A stretch of 35,138 nt of DNA, from assembly GCA_000341795.1 (NCBI GenBank), contig AODO01000011.1:1-35138 (forward strand), read 5' to 3'. A program made the translations under genes and the position numbers. The DNA comes from Rhodococcus triatomae BKS 15-14 (GTDB taxonomy: Bacteria > Actinomycetota > Actinomycetes > Mycobacteriales > Mycobacteriaceae). Below the pieces are notes generated by a model that saw nothing but the letters and a program-made list of their open reading frames with translations, was not told where the DNA came from and searched no databases. Below, one piece after another: positions 18,197-26,319 of this stretch; position 1 is the first letter of the stretch; every line of letters begins with the position of its first letter.

Positions 18197-19243
18197 TCAG
18201 ATGCCCGCGGAGTCGGCGATCTCGCGGGCCTTGCGGACGATCGAGTCGATCCGCTCGGCCGTCGGTGTGCCGGCGGCGGCCTTGTTCGCGGGAGTGTCCA
18301 GCGCCCGCCGCATCACGCCCTCGGCGATGATCGACAGCTTCCACAGCCCGAGGGCGTGCCAGAACTTGAGCGCCTCCGGATCACGTCCGGTCTCGTCGAG
18401 GTAGATGCGCGCCAACTCGGCCCGGTCCGGGAACCCCTCGAGGGTGGACGCCGGGAAGTCACCTCCGGTGTCCTCACCGGGCTCGGGCCAGTACGCGAGC
18501 ATGGAACCCATGTCCGCCAACGGATCCCCGAGGGTGGAGAGTTCCCAGTCGAGCGCACCGATCACGTCGCCGGTCTCCCGGGAGACGATCACGTTGCGCA
18601 GATGGAAATCGCCGTGGACGAGAGACAGCTCTGTCTGCTCGGGGGCGGCGGCGACGAGCCGCCGGGTCAGGTCGTCGAGCTCGGGCAGTTCCCGCGTCTT
18701 CGACTGCTCCCACTGGCCGGCCCACCTCTTCAGCTGGCGCGCGGCGTACGGCTTGCGACCGGCCAGATCCGACAGGCCCACGCGGTCGAGGTCGACGGCA
18801 TGGATCTTCGCGAGGGTGCGGGGCAGCGACACCGCGATCTCCCGGCGCCGCTGCGTGGTGAGCGACTCGGCGATCTCCATGGTGTCGACGACCTGCCCGT
18901 CGATGTGCTCCATCAGGACCAGCGGAACCTCGGAGACAGCCGGATCCTGCGCGACGCCGAGGATCCGCGGGGCCGGGACGTCGGTGTCGGCGAGCGCCGC
19001 CATGATCCGCGCTTCCCGTGCCACGTCGTGCGCCGACGCGAGGAGGTGACCGAGTGGCGGGCGCCGCAGTACCCACCGCTTTCCCTCGTCGTCGGTCACG
19101 AGGTACGTGAGATTCGACTGGCCCAGACCGATGCGGCCGAAGGTGAGCCGTCCGGCGACCGTGATCCCGAGGTCGCCGAACCAGCCGGTCACCGCGGCCG
19201 GGTCGATTCCCACGACGTCGTCCTGTTGTACTGCGTCAGGCAC
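18197..19243 (-). CDS. APH-fold kinase, ACAD10/11 N-terminal-domain type (LvaA-like)
   Basis: 348 aa, phosphotransferase of the aminoglycoside-kinase fold. Nucleotide pocket LGQSNLTYLVTDDEGKRWVLRR (around 40-61, shown here as key residues Gln42, Asn44 and the Lys/Arg pair) and GHLLASAHDVAREARI; catalytic loop His210-Gly-Asp212-x4-Asn217; metal-binding Asp232 in LDWELSTLGDPLAD. These blocks match the kinase half of human ACAD11 (LIHGDFRLDNIV, LDWELSTIGHPLSD). Kinases of this type, including LvaA of Pseudomonas putida, phosphorylate the 4-hydroxyl of 4-hydroxyacyl-CoA. GTG 19243 overlaps the upstream SDR stop by 8 bp, giving tight coupling. The ACAD partner is two genes upstream. Substrate is inferred from family and neighbours. 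Confidence 0.88.
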   Translation of the reverse strand: MPDAVQQDDVVGIDPAAVTGWFGDLGITVAGRLTFGRIGLGQSNLTYLVTDDEGKRWVLRRPPLGHLLASAHDVAREARIMAALADTDVPAPRILGVAQDPAVSEVPLVLMEHIDGQVVDTMEIAESLTTQRRREIAVSLPRTLAKIHAVDLDRVGLSDLAGRKPYAARQLKRWAGQWEQSKTRELPELDDLTRRLVAAAPEQTELSLVHGDFHLRNVIVSRETGDVIGALDWELSTLGDPLADMGSMLAYWPEPGEDTGGDFPASTLEGFPDRAELARIYLDETGRDPEALKFWHALGLWKLSIIAEGVMRRALDTPANKAAAGTPTAERIDSIVRKAREIADSAGI

Positions 19244-20024
19244 CGAGGGACGCTCCGCTCCGGAACGGCAGGGCGTCGCCGAGCCGCATGCCACCGTCGA
19301 TCACCATGGTCTCGCCGGTGATCCAGGACGCGGCGTCGGAGGCGAGGAACGCGATCGCCGCGGCGACGTCCTCCGGCTCCCCGATCCGGGCAAGCGCGGT
19401 GGATGCCGCGACCTGCTCCTCGTGTTCCTTCCACAGCGCTTCCGCCAGCTTGGTGCGCACCACGCCGGGCGCGACGGAGTTGACCCGGATCCTCGGCGAC
19501 AGTTCCAGCGCGAGCTGCTTGGTCAGGTAGATCAGCGCCGCCTTGGACACGTTGTACATCCCGATACCGGCCTCGTGCCCGAGTCCGCCGATCGACGCGG
19601 TGTTCACGACCGATCCGCCGTGCTCACCCATCCACGCCTCGACGGCGAGCCGGGTCCACAGCAGCGGAGCCCACAGATTCACGTCCATCGTCTTCGCGAA
19701 TCGGCCGTGGTCCTGGTTGATCAACGGACCGAAGGCCGGATTGGTGCCCGCGTTGTTGACGAGAACGTCGACACGGCCGAACTTCTCGATCGTGAGCTCG
19801 ATACAACGCCGGGCCTGGTCCTCCTCGACCGCGTGCGCGCCGACCCCGATGGCGCTGCCGCGGATCAGGGCGGCGGCCTCGTCTGCTGCCTCCTGCTTGC
19901 GGGAGGTGAGCACCACGTTGGCACCGGCGTCGGCGAGGGCCTGCGCCGTCGCCAGTCCGATGCCCCGGGAGGCGCCGGTGACGATCGCGGTCCTACCGCT
20001 CAGGTCGAGGGTGTTGCTCGTCAT
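19236..20024 (-). CDS. SDR-family oxidoreductase
   Basis: 262 aa. TGASRGIG (16-23), NNAG (90-93), Ser144 (NTASIGG), Tyr157 and Lys161 (YNVSK), and C-terminal MVIDGGMRLG. TSRKQ after strand 2 suggests NADP(H). It sits between the ACAD (7 bp upstream) and the kinase (8-bp overlap), so the three are almost certainly translated together and in fixed stoichiometry. The position suggests action on the same 4-substituted acyl-CoA, for example 4-oxoacyl-CoA reduction as LvaD does in levulinate catabolism, but residues seen do not prove this. Confidence 0.9.
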   Translation of the reverse strand: MTSNTLDLSGRTAIVTGASRGIGLATAQALADAGANVVLTSRKQEAADEAAALIRGSAIGVGAHAVEEDQARRCIELTIEKFGRVDVLVNNAGTNPAFGPLINQDHGRFAKTMDVNLWAPLLWTRLAVEAWMGEHGGSVVNTASIGGLGHEAGIGMYNVSKAALIYLTKQLALELSPRIRVNSVAPGVVRTKLAEALWKEHEEQVAASTALARIGEPEDVAAAIAFLASDAASWITGETMVIDGGMRLGDALPFRSGASLGA

Positions 20025-20030
20025 GGGGAA

Positions 20031-21257
20031 TCAGACACCTTCCGGTCGCAGCTCGCGGTACCGGCGCAGCTCGCGCCGGGCGATGGCGCGCTTGTGCACC
20101 TCGTCCGGTCCGTCGGCCAGGCGCAGGGTGCGCAGGTGCGCGTAGGCCATGGCGAGCGGGAAGTCGTCGGTGACGCCGCCGCCGCCGTGCACCTGGATGG
20201 CGCGGTCGACGATCTTCAGCGCGATCTGCGGCGCGGCGACCTTGATCGCGGCGATCTCGGTCTGCGCCTCCTTGTTGCCGACGGTGTCCATCAGGTACGC
20301 CGCCTTGAGGGTGAGCAGTCGGATCATCTCGATGTCGATGCGCGCCTCCGCGATCCAGTCCTGGATGTTGGCGTTGTCGGCGACCGGCTTTCCGAAGGTC
20401 ACACGCGACTGGGCGCGCTTGCAGAGCAGTTCGAGGGCGCGTTCGGCCATGCCGATCGAGCGCATGCAGTGGTGGATCCGGCCGGGACCGAGACGGGCCT
20501 GACTGATCGCGAAGCCCTCCCCCTCGCCCTTGAGCACGTCCTTCGCCGGGACACGAACATCCGTGAAGTCGATCTCGCCGTGGCCCTCACGGTCCTGGTA
20601 GCCGAACACCGGCAGGTTCCGCAGAACGGTGACGCCGGGCGCGTCGATCGGCACGACCATCATCGACTGCTGCCGGTGCGGCGCCGCCGTCGGATCGGTC
20701 TTGCCCATCACGATCATCACCTTGCAGTTCTGGTGAAGAGCGTTGGAGGCGAACCACTTCCGGCCGTTCAAGATGTAGTCGTCGCCGTCGCGGACCATCG
20801 ACAGCTCGACGTTGGTGGCATCCGAGCTGGCCACCGCGGGCTCGGTCATCGCGAACGCGGACGCCATCGTGCCCTCGAGGAGAGGCTTGAGGTACTTCTC
20901 CTTGTGCTCCTCGGTCCCGAAGAGCTCGAACACCTCCATGTTGCCCGTGTCGGGGGCGTTGCAGTTGCAGGCCTCGGACGCGATGTGGCTGCGGCCCATG
21001 ATCTCCGCGAGCGGGGCGTACTCGAGGTTGGTCAGTCCGGCGCCGGTTCCGGGGTGCGGATGGAAGAGGTTCCACAGTCCCCGGCGCTTGGCCTCGGCCT
21101 TGAGCTCCTCGAGAACCGGGGGCTGGAAGTGCGGGTTGCCGGACTCGCGCATCTGCTCCTCGTACACGACCTCGGCCGGGTAGACGTGCGAGTCCATGAA
21201 GGCGAGCAGTTCCTTCTGCAACTGCTGGGCGCGTTCAGAGATGTCGAACAGGGACAT
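20031..21257 (-). CDS. Acyl-CoA dehydrogenase, ACAD10/11 type (LvaC-like)
   Basis: 408-aa FAD enzyme. It follows the ACAD half of human ACAD11 almost along its length: [12 protein letters not shown] (59-70), [12 protein letters not shown] (98-109), [15 protein letters not shown] (135-149), then [34 protein letters not shown] and [11 protein letters not shown] near the end. At the position where straight-chain ACADs carry the catalytic Glu (YEGT) this protein has Asp382 (ADGP), as the human ACAD10/11 group does. Human ACAD10/11 and LvaC act on 4-phosphoacyl-CoA, eliminating phosphate to give an enoyl-CoA. Start ATG 21257 behind CAGGAG. Second gene of the operon; substrate inferred. Confidence 0.93.
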   Translation of the reverse strand: MSLFDISERAQQLQKELLAFMDSHVYPAEVVYEEQMRESGNPHFQPPVLEELKAEAKRRGLWNLFHPHPGTGAGLTNLEYAPLAEIMGRSHIASEACNCNAPDTGNMEVFELFGTEEHKEKYLKPLLEGTMASAFAMTEPAVASSDATNVELSMVRDGDDYILNGRKWFASNALHQNCKVMIVMGKTDPTAAPHRQQSMMVVPIDAPGVTVLRNLPVFGYQDREGHGEIDFTDVRVPAKDVLKGEGEGFAISQARLGPGRIHHCMRSIGMAERALELLCKRAQSRVTFGKPVADNANIQDWIAEARIDIEMIRLLTLKAAYLMDTVGNKEAQTEIAAIKVAAPQIALKIVDRAIQVHGGGGVTDDFPLAMAYAHLRTLRLADGPDEVHKRAIARRELRRYRELRPEGV

Positions 21258-21334
21258 GAGAACTCCTGGAGTGGAATGGATTCGAGTTGGTTCGTGGGCC
21301 TCGGTCGGGGACGGCCGCCCGATGCGGGCGGTGG

Positions 21335-22150
21335 TCAGCTGCCCTGGAGGGAGGCCTGGTAGCGGCGCATGCCGCGGAGCCAGCGGTCGTAGTCGGCACC
21401 CTTGTGCCGGTACATGTCGAGGACCTTGGGGTGCGGCAGGATCAGGAACCGCTCGTCGTCGATCGCAGCGAGGACGTCGGCGGCGACCTGCGCGGGCTCG
21501 AGGACGTCGCCGGCCTCGGTGACGGCCTTCATCGCCGTGGCCGACAGACCGTCCTGCGAATCGTCCTCGGGGAACAACAGTTTGGTGTTCACGCCCTGCG
21601 GGCACAGGCAGCTGACCTTGACACCCTGGTCGCCGTAGGTGACGGACAGCCACTCGGCGAATCCCACGGCGGCATGCTTCGTCACGGCGTAGGTCGCTCC
21701 GCCGATCTGGGTGAGCAGGCCCGCGGCGGAGGCGGTGCTGACGAAGTAGCCCTCGCCGCGCCGGGCCCATCCGGGCACCAGCAGTTGCGCGGCCCGGATG
21801 TGGGCACGCAGGTTGACGTCGAGCGAGAGGTCCCACGCGGCGTCGTCGGCGTCGAGGCCGGGCGCACCGGTGATGCCCGCGTTCGCGAAGTACATGTCGA
21901 CCGGACCGAACTTCTCCTCCGCCAGCGCGATCAGGGCGCGGATCACCTCGGTGTCGGAGACGTCGCCGCCGCCGGCGACCGCGGAACCGGGGTGTTCTGT
22001 GTTGATCTCGTCGACAACGGCCTGCGCCGTCGCGGCGTCGAGGTCGGCCACGACGATCCGCGCACCCTCGGTGGCGAGCGCCCGGGCGATGGCCCCGCCG
22101 ATTCCCCCGCCGCCCCCGGTGACGACGGCAACCTTGCCTGCAACCTTCAC
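21335..22150 (-). CDS. SDR-family oxidoreductase (first gene of operon)
   Basis: 271 aa from GTG 22150. TGGGGGIG (11-18) with ADLD after strand 2 (NAD-type acid), ANAG (89-92, Ala replacing the first Asn), Ser141 (STASAAG), Tyr154 and Lys158 (YAVTK). A longer C-terminal tail with [19 protein letters not shown] distinguishes it from the other three SDRs; this tail is common in mycobacterial SDRs of lipid metabolism. It opens the seven-gene operon, with a promoter and operator about 96-119 bp upstream, and is divergent from maoC. The exact substrate is unknown; a hydroxyacyl-CoA is likely. Confidence 0.9.
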   Translation of the reverse strand: MKVAGKVAVVTGGGGGIGGAIARALATEGARIVVADLDAATAQAVVDEINTEHPGSAVAGGGDVSDTEVIRALIALAEEKFGPVDMYFANAGITGAPGLDADDAAWDLSLDVNLRAHIRAAQLLVPGWARRGEGYFVSTASAAGLLTQIGGATYAVTKHAAVGFAEWLSVTYGDQGVKVSCLCPQGVNTKLLFPEDDSQDGLSATAMKAVTEAGDVLEPAQVAADVLAAIDDERFLILPHPKVLDMYRHKGADYDRWLRGMRRYQASLQGS

Positions 22151-22239
22151 TGACGAATCCCCGCTTTCGAGTCGATCGTGCGTGCCGAAGCGAAGGCCGG
22201 CGACGCCGACCCGAGCCGTGTGATGCAGCTCTCTCGTCA

Positions 22240-22276
22240 TGTATAGTTGAATCCGGCGTCAGATTCAACCTCATAT
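22240..22276. promoter_or_regulatory. Divergent promoter with perfect TetR-type operator (site O1)
   Basis: A 24-bp palindrome has perfect arms GTTGAATC (22246-22253) and GATTCAAC (22262-22269) around CGGCGTCA. On the minus strand TTGAAT (22268-22263) and TATACA (22245-22240) are spaced by exactly 17 bp, a sound -35/-10 pair for the SDR/ACAD operon. On the plus strand TTGAAT (22247-22252) is followed by a weaker TCATAT (22271-22276) towards maoC. A repressor on the palindrome would cover both promoters. Related sites lie at 23564, 23676, 27014 and 29296. Confidence 0.85.
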
Positions 22277-22326
22277 CGCTACCAGCGTGACGCCCCCACC
22301 TTGACCTGCAGACATCAAGGAGAACC

Positions 22327-22803
22327 ATGGACACGACCACCCTCCCGATCCGACCGAGCACGGCCGCGGACCTCGCCGATCTCGTGGGCCGGGAACTCGG
22401 CCCCACCGAGTGGTACGAGATCACCCAGGACCGCGTGAACGCGTTCGCGGACGCCACCGGTGACCACCAGTGGATCCACATCGACGTGGAGAAGGCCGCC
22501 GCCAGCCCGCTCGGCGGCACGATTGCGCACGGACTGTTCAGCCTCTCGCTCGGACCGTTCCTGTCGAGCCGGTTGCTCGCGTTCGACGGGTTCGCCCACG
22601 GCCTGAACTACGGCTACAACAAGGTTCGCTTTCCCGCTCCGGTCCCGGTCGGATCGCGAATCCGCATGCGTGTCACGGTGAATGCCGCCGACGAGGTCGC
22701 CGGCGGTATCCAGGTGACGACCACTCAGGTGGTCGAACTGGAGGGCTCCGACAAGCCCGTGATGGTCGCCGAGTCCGTGGCTCGCGTCGTCGCCGGAGCC
22801 TGA
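22327..22803 (+). CDS. MaoC-family enoyl-CoA hydratase
   Basis: 158-aa single-hotdog hydratase that adds water to trans-2-enoyl-CoA, giving (R)-3-hydroxyacyl-CoA. The hydratase motif is complete: [14 protein letters not shown], with catalytic Asp46 and His51, followed by [35 protein letters not shown] is the usual central strand region. Start ATG 22327 behind AAGGAG. It is divergent from the operon across the shared operator. In the proposed route it would hydrate the enoyl-CoA left by the ACAD/kinase pair. Its stereochemistry (R) would call for an R-specific SDR. Confidence 0.93.
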   Translation: MDTTTLPIRPSTAADLADLVGRELGPTEWYEITQDRVNAFADATGDHQWIHIDVEKAAASPLGGTIAHGLFSLSLGPFLSSRLLAFDGFAHGLNYGYNKVRFPAPVPVGSRIRMRVTVNAADEVAGGIQVTTTQVVELEGSDKPVMVAESVARVVAGA

Positions 22804-22832
22804 CCCGGAGACGTCCCCCGCCCGGCGCGCGC

Positions 22833-22852
22833 CTCCACGGACGACCGTGGAG
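22833..22852. terminator. Hairpin terminator between convergent maoC and tetR
   Basis: Perfect 8-bp stem CTCCACGG / CCGTGGAG with a 4-nt loop ACGA, 30 bp after the maoC stop and 26 bp after the tetR stop in the other direction. It may serve both transcripts. No U-tract. Confidence 0.6.
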
Positions 22853-22878
22853 CCCGGCGCCGGTCGGGGAATCTCGAG

Positions 22879-23550
22879 TCAGCGCCCGCCGGGGAACCTC
22901 AGCGCATTGGCCCACAGCCGGGTGAGCGCGCCGACCAGCTCGTCGAGGTCGTACTCGCGGCCACCGTCGGCCGCCTCACCCGAGACGAACACCCCGTATG
23001 CCATTCGGCTCACCATGCCGGAGAGGGCACGTGACGCCGTCATCGGATCGACCTCGGGGTCGGCGATCGACCGTCGCTGCAGTTCGGCGATGCCGCGAGC
23101 GTTGCGCTCGATGAACGCCTCGGCGCGCTCGGTCCGGATGCGTCGGAACTCCGGATCCACGTGGGCGACCTGCTCCATCAGCCCCATGAGCTTCGCATTG
23201 CGTTGATACGCGGTCAGATACGCGCGATTGCTCGCTTCCAGAACGGCGTACGGGTCGTCCTCGTCGTCGACCCGATCCATGCCGGGATGCATCATGTCCT
23301 TGCGGGCCTCTTCGAGGACGGCCGCGAAGACCTCTTCCTTGTTGGTGAAGTAGGTGTAGAAGGTGCCGGTGGCGCAGCCTGCCTCCTTCGTGATGTCCGT
23401 GAGGCGGGCGTCGAGATAGCCGTCGCGCTCGAACACGACCCGTGCCGCGGCGACGAGCGCGGCCCTGGTCCGCACGCCACGCGCGGTGGCGGGCATCTCG
23501 CGCACCGGCGGCGCCCCACCCCCGTCATTCCCGGGCACAATCGTCGTCAC
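22879..23550 (-). CDS. TetR-family repressor, paralogue 1 (candidate regulator of the island)
   Basis: 223 aa from GTG 23550. Helix-turn-helix region: RTRAALVAAARVVFERDGYL then LTDITKEAGCATGTFYTYF and NKEEVFAAVLEEA; the C-terminal domain has EASNRAYLTAYQRNAKLMGL, seemingly ligand-binding and dimerising. It is about two-thirds identical by eye to the second TetR at 27076-27747. The start is chosen because a -10 element TATAAA (23563-23558) ends 7 bp before this GTG, which predicts a leaderless mRNA; the length then equals that of the paralogue. Operator O2 overlaps this promoter, so it is probably autoregulated. The inducer may be an acyl-CoA of the pathway. Confidence 0.87.
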   Translation of the reverse strand: MTTIVPGNDGGGAPPVREMPATARGVRTRAALVAAARVVFERDGYLDARLTDITKEAGCATGTFYTYFTNKEEVFAAVLEEARKDMMHPGMDRVDDEDDPYAVLEASNRAYLTAYQRNAKLMGLMEQVAHVDPEFRRIRTERAEAFIERNARGIAELQRRSIADPEVDPMTASRALSGMVSRMAYGVFVSGEAADGGREYDLDELVGALTRLWANALRFPGGR

Positions 23551-23557
23551 CTTCACG

Positions 23558-23587
23558 TTTATACATGAATCTGGCGTCAAGTTCGAG
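23558..23587 (-). promoter_or_regulatory. tetR paralogue 1 promoter with operator O2
   Basis: The operator (23564-23587) is 17/24 identical to O1: TGAATCTGGCGTCA core with right arm AGTTCGA. On the minus strand TCGAAC (-35), 17 bp and TATAAA (-10, 23563-23558) repeat the promoter geometry of O1, followed 7 bp later by the GTG start. Confidence 0.72.
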
Positions 23588-23617
23588 GTTTCACCCACCG
23601 CCGCCCCCTCCCCCGAC

Positions 23618-23669
23618 CGGCTGAAGGCCGCCTTCGCTCGGCTGAACGAGCCGATGGCCACCTTCAGCC
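23618..23669. repeat. Intergenic palindromic repeat, copy C
   Basis: Arms GGCTGAAGGCCGCC and GGCCACCTTCAGCC (12 of 14 pairing) enclose an inner hairpin GCTCG-gctgaa-CGAGC. It shares an 18-mer with copy A (inverted, 23622-23639) and a 13-mer with copy B (23657-23669). It lies between a tetR gene and a divergent ligase gene, so termination is not its only possible role. Confidence 0.6.
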
Positions 23670-23675
23670 CGGAAA

Positions 23676-23699
23676 CTCGATATTGACGCCGACTTCAGG
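23676..23699. promoter_or_regulatory. TetR-type operator O3 before acyl-CoA ligase
   Basis: Read on the minus strand the site is CCTGAAGTCGGCGTCA followed by ATATCGAG, 15/24 identical to O1 with the full TGAAnYYGRYGTCA core. It lies 74-97 bp upstream of the ligase start. No good -10 element was found, so the promoter itself is not placed. Confidence 0.68.
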
Positions 23700-23772
23700 T
23701 GTGTGGTCTGGTGAGACCCACACCACAGTCGTAGTGATCACCCCCCACACCCGATCCGGAAGGCGCACGCCG

Positions 23773-25272
23773 ATGCCCAACCTGCTCGATCCGATCACCC
23801 GCCACGCCGCCGCGTCCGACACGGCGATCGCGATCCGCACCGCCGACGACAACTGGACCTACGCGACCCTGCGCGACCGCTGTCTGCGGTACGCGGGCGC
23901 GCTGCGCTCGGCGGGGGTCGGCGCAGGAGACCGCGTCCTGCTGGTCGCACCGTCGGTTCCCGAATTCGCGGTGGCATACATGGGGATTGCGGCCGTCGGC
24001 GCAGTCGTCGTTCCCGTCAACACCATGTCGACGGCAACCGAGATCGAGTACCACCTCACCGATTCGGGTGCCTCGCTCGCCATCGGCTGGCACGGCCTCG
24101 AACCTGCTGTGCGCGACGCGTGCGTCACCGTCGGGGTCGCACGGTGGAGTCTCGACGCGGGTGCCCCGAGCGACGCCGATCCGATCCCGGACGTCGTCGA
24201 CCGGGCGAGCTCCGACACCGCCGCCATCCTCTACACCTCCGGAACCACAGGACGACCGAAGGGCGCGCAGCTCACGGTCGGAAACCTGCTGGCCGCCGGC
24301 GAGATCGGGTCGGCGGTGAGCGGCGGAACCGCCAACGACCGCACGGGTACCGGCCTGCCGCTCTTCCACGTCTTCGGTCAGGCGTCCGTCATGATGGCCT
24401 CGTTCACCGGCGGGGGATCGTTGTCCCTGCTCAGCCGCTTCACCCCGGACGGGATGATCGAGATGATGCGGCGTGACGACCTGACGATCATGTGCGGCGT
24501 ACCGACGATGTGGAACGCCATGCTCCACGCCGCCGCCGATCTCGACGCGACCGACTTCGCGCACTTGCGGGTGGCCGTCTCCGGCGGAGCCTCGCTGCCC
24601 GGAGAGATCGCTCGCGCCTTCGAATCCCGCTTCGGCTGCACCATTCTCGAGGGGTACGGCCTCACCGAGACGACCGCGCTCGGCACGTTCAACGACGTCG
24701 AACGCGGCGGCAAGATCGGATACACCGGCGCGGCGGTGCCCCGGACGCAGGTCGAGGTCCGCGACGACGACGGCAGGCCCTGCGCCGCCGGGACCGTCGG
24801 CGAGGTGCACGTCAAGGGCGAGACCGTGATGTCGGGCTACTGGAACCGCCCCGACGCCACCGCAGCCGCCTTCACCGACGACGGCTGGTTCCGCACGGGC
24901 GACCTCGGTGAGTTCGACGGGGACGGCGATCTCCGCATCGTGGACCGGTTGAAGGACCTGGTCATCCGCGGCGGCTACAACGTCTATCCCGGCGAAGTCG
25001 AGGAGGTGCTCTACCAGCACCCCGAGATCGTCGAGGCGGCCGTCGTCGGCGTTCCCGACGACCACTACGGCGAGGAGGTCGCCGCGGTCGTCGCCCGACG
25101 GCCGGGCTCCGAGCTCACGGCGGAGGAGGTGATCGCCTGGAGCAGGGAGAGACTGTCGGCCTACAAGATTCCGCGTATCGTCCGATTCGTGGACCAACTC
25201 CCCAAGGGATCGACCGGCAAGATCCTCAAGCGCGACATCGACCGTGCCGAGCTGCGGGCGGCACACGCATGA
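23773..25272 (+). CDS. Acyl-CoA ligase (class I adenylate-forming)
   Basis: 499 aa. Activates a carboxylic acid to its CoA thioester through an acyl-adenylate. ATP loop ILYTSGTTGRPKGAQLT (A3, around 152-168), YGLTETTAL (A5), WFRTGDLGEFD (A7), RLKDLVIRGGYNVYPGEVEE (A8 hinge and CoA tunnel) and C-terminal PKGSTGKILKRDI with the catalytic Lys (A10). All core residues are present. Start ATG 23773 behind GGAAGG; the frame upstream overlaps operator O3. Its stop overlaps the next start (ATGA), so it is coupled to the CurA-like reductase. It is the second ligase in the island beside the one next to qsdA; chain-length specificity cannot be read. Confidence 0.92.
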   Translation: MPNLLDPITRHAAASDTAIAIRTADDNWTYATLRDRCLRYAGALRSAGVGAGDRVLLVAPSVPEFAVAYMGIAAVGAVVVPVNTMSTATEIEYHLTDSGASLAIGWHGLEPAVRDACVTVGVARWSLDAGAPSDADPIPDVVDRASSDTAAILYTSGTTGRPKGAQLTVGNLLAAGEIGSAVSGGTANDRTGTGLPLFHVFGQASVMMASFTGGGSLSLLSRFTPDGMIEMMRRDDLTIMCGVPTMWNAMLHAAADLDATDFAHLRVAVSGGASLPGEIARAFESRFGCTILEGYGLTETTALGTFNDVERGGKIGYTGAAVPRTQVEVRDDDGRPCAAGTVGEVHVKGETVMSGYWNRPDATAAAFTDDGWFRTGDLGEFDGDGDLRIVDRLKDLVIRGGYNVYPGEVEEVLYQHPEIVEAAVVGVPDDHYGEEVAAVVARRPGSELTAEEVIAWSRERLSAYKIPRIVRFVDQLPKGSTGKILKRDIDRAELRAAHA

Positions 25273-26267
25273 GCAACCGTCAGGTCCGCCTCGCCACCCG
25301 CCCCGTCGGACGCATCGACGACAACACCTGGTCGATCACCTCCGAGCCCGTCCCCGAGCCCGGCGCGGGTGAGTTCGTGGTGAAGATCGACTACGTGTCC
25401 GTCGATCCGGCGATGCGCGGCTGGCTCGACGACGTCCGCTCGTACGTACCACCGGTCGCCATCGGCGCCGTCATGCGCGCACACGCCGTCGGCCGGGTCC
25501 ACGCCTCCCGCAACGACCGGTTCCCCGCCGGCACGCCGGTCTCGGGACTCTTCGGCGCCTGCGAGTACGCCCTGTCCGACGGCTCGGACGTGACGGTCGT
25601 CGACCTCGATCTCGCGCCCGGCCCGACATGGCTGGGCGCGCTCGGATTCCCGGGCATGACCGCCTACTTCGGGCTCCTCGACGTCGGTCGCCTGCGGCCC
25701 GGCGACACCGTGCTGATCTCGGGTGCCGCGGGCGCGGTGGGCAGCATCGCGGGTCAGATCGCGAAACTGTTGGGCTGCCGCGTCATCGGCATCGCGGGCG
25801 GCCCGGAGAAGTGCGCCTGGCTGACCGACGAGCTCGGCTTCGACGCGGCGATCGACTACCGCGCCGGGTCGATCGGCCGGGCGTTGCGCGCCGCGGCACC
25901 GAAGGGAATCGACGTGTTCTTCGACAACGTCGGGGGCGACATCCTGAACTCGGCGCTCGCCCAGCTCCGGACACACGCGCGGGTCGTGATCTGCGGGGCC
26001 ATCTCCGGATACAACGCGACGGAGCCGCAACCCGGGCCGTCGCGCTACCTGTCCCTGCTCGTCAACCGGGCGTCGATGGCCGGTCTCATCGTGTTCGACT
26101 ACGCGGACCGATTCCCGGAGGCGCAGGCCGCGTTGTCGAACTGGATCCGGCGTGGCGATCTGATCACGCGCGAGCAGGTCCGGTCCGGCGGCATCGAGGC
26201 GTTCGGCGACACACTGAACATGCTGTTCGACGGCGCCAACACCGGCAAACTCGTCCTGGAGGTGTAG
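25269..26267 (+). CDS. NADP-dependent MDR reductase (CurA / leukotriene-B4-dehydrogenase family)
   Basis: 332 aa, zinc-free MDR. N-terminal VRLATRPVGRIDDNTW and VDYVSVDPAMRGWLDD-like region (here KIDYVSVDPAMRGWLDD) are diagnostic of the PTGR/CurA group; the Rossmann part has LISGAAGAVGSIAGQIAKL and IAGGPEKCAWL; then VFFDNVGGDILNSAL and GAISGYNAT. These enzymes reduce the C=C bond of alpha,beta-unsaturated ketones or 2-alkenals with NADPH. It is translationally coupled to the ligase by a 4-bp overlap. Here it might saturate an unsaturated precursor before or after activation; that is inference. Confidence 0.9.
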   Translation: MSNRQVRLATRPVGRIDDNTWSITSEPVPEPGAGEFVVKIDYVSVDPAMRGWLDDVRSYVPPVAIGAVMRAHAVGRVHASRNDRFPAGTPVSGLFGACEYALSDGSDVTVVDLDLAPGPTWLGALGFPGMTAYFGLLDVGRLRPGDTVLISGAAGAVGSIAGQIAKLLGCRVIGIAGGPEKCAWLTDELGFDAAIDYRAGSIGRALRAAAPKGIDVFFDNVGGDILNSALAQLRTHARVVICGAISGYNATEPQPGPSRYLSLLVNRASMAGLIVFDYADRFPEAQAALSNWIRRGDLITREQVRSGGIEAFGDTLNMLFDGANTGKLVLEV

Positions 26268-26319
26268 TGCCGCGTGAGCGTCGCCGGTGGAGGGAACCAC
26301 CGGCGGCGGGCACGGGTCG

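Noticed and set aside
19107-21362. 751-codon plus-strand open frame across kinase, SDR and ACAD genes
   Set aside because: It crosses three well-defined genes antisense and has no domain.
23701-23724. Hairpin-like GTGTGG...CCACAC in the ligase 5' leader
   Set aside because: Pairing needs a bulge and no known riboswitch pattern is present; may be chance.
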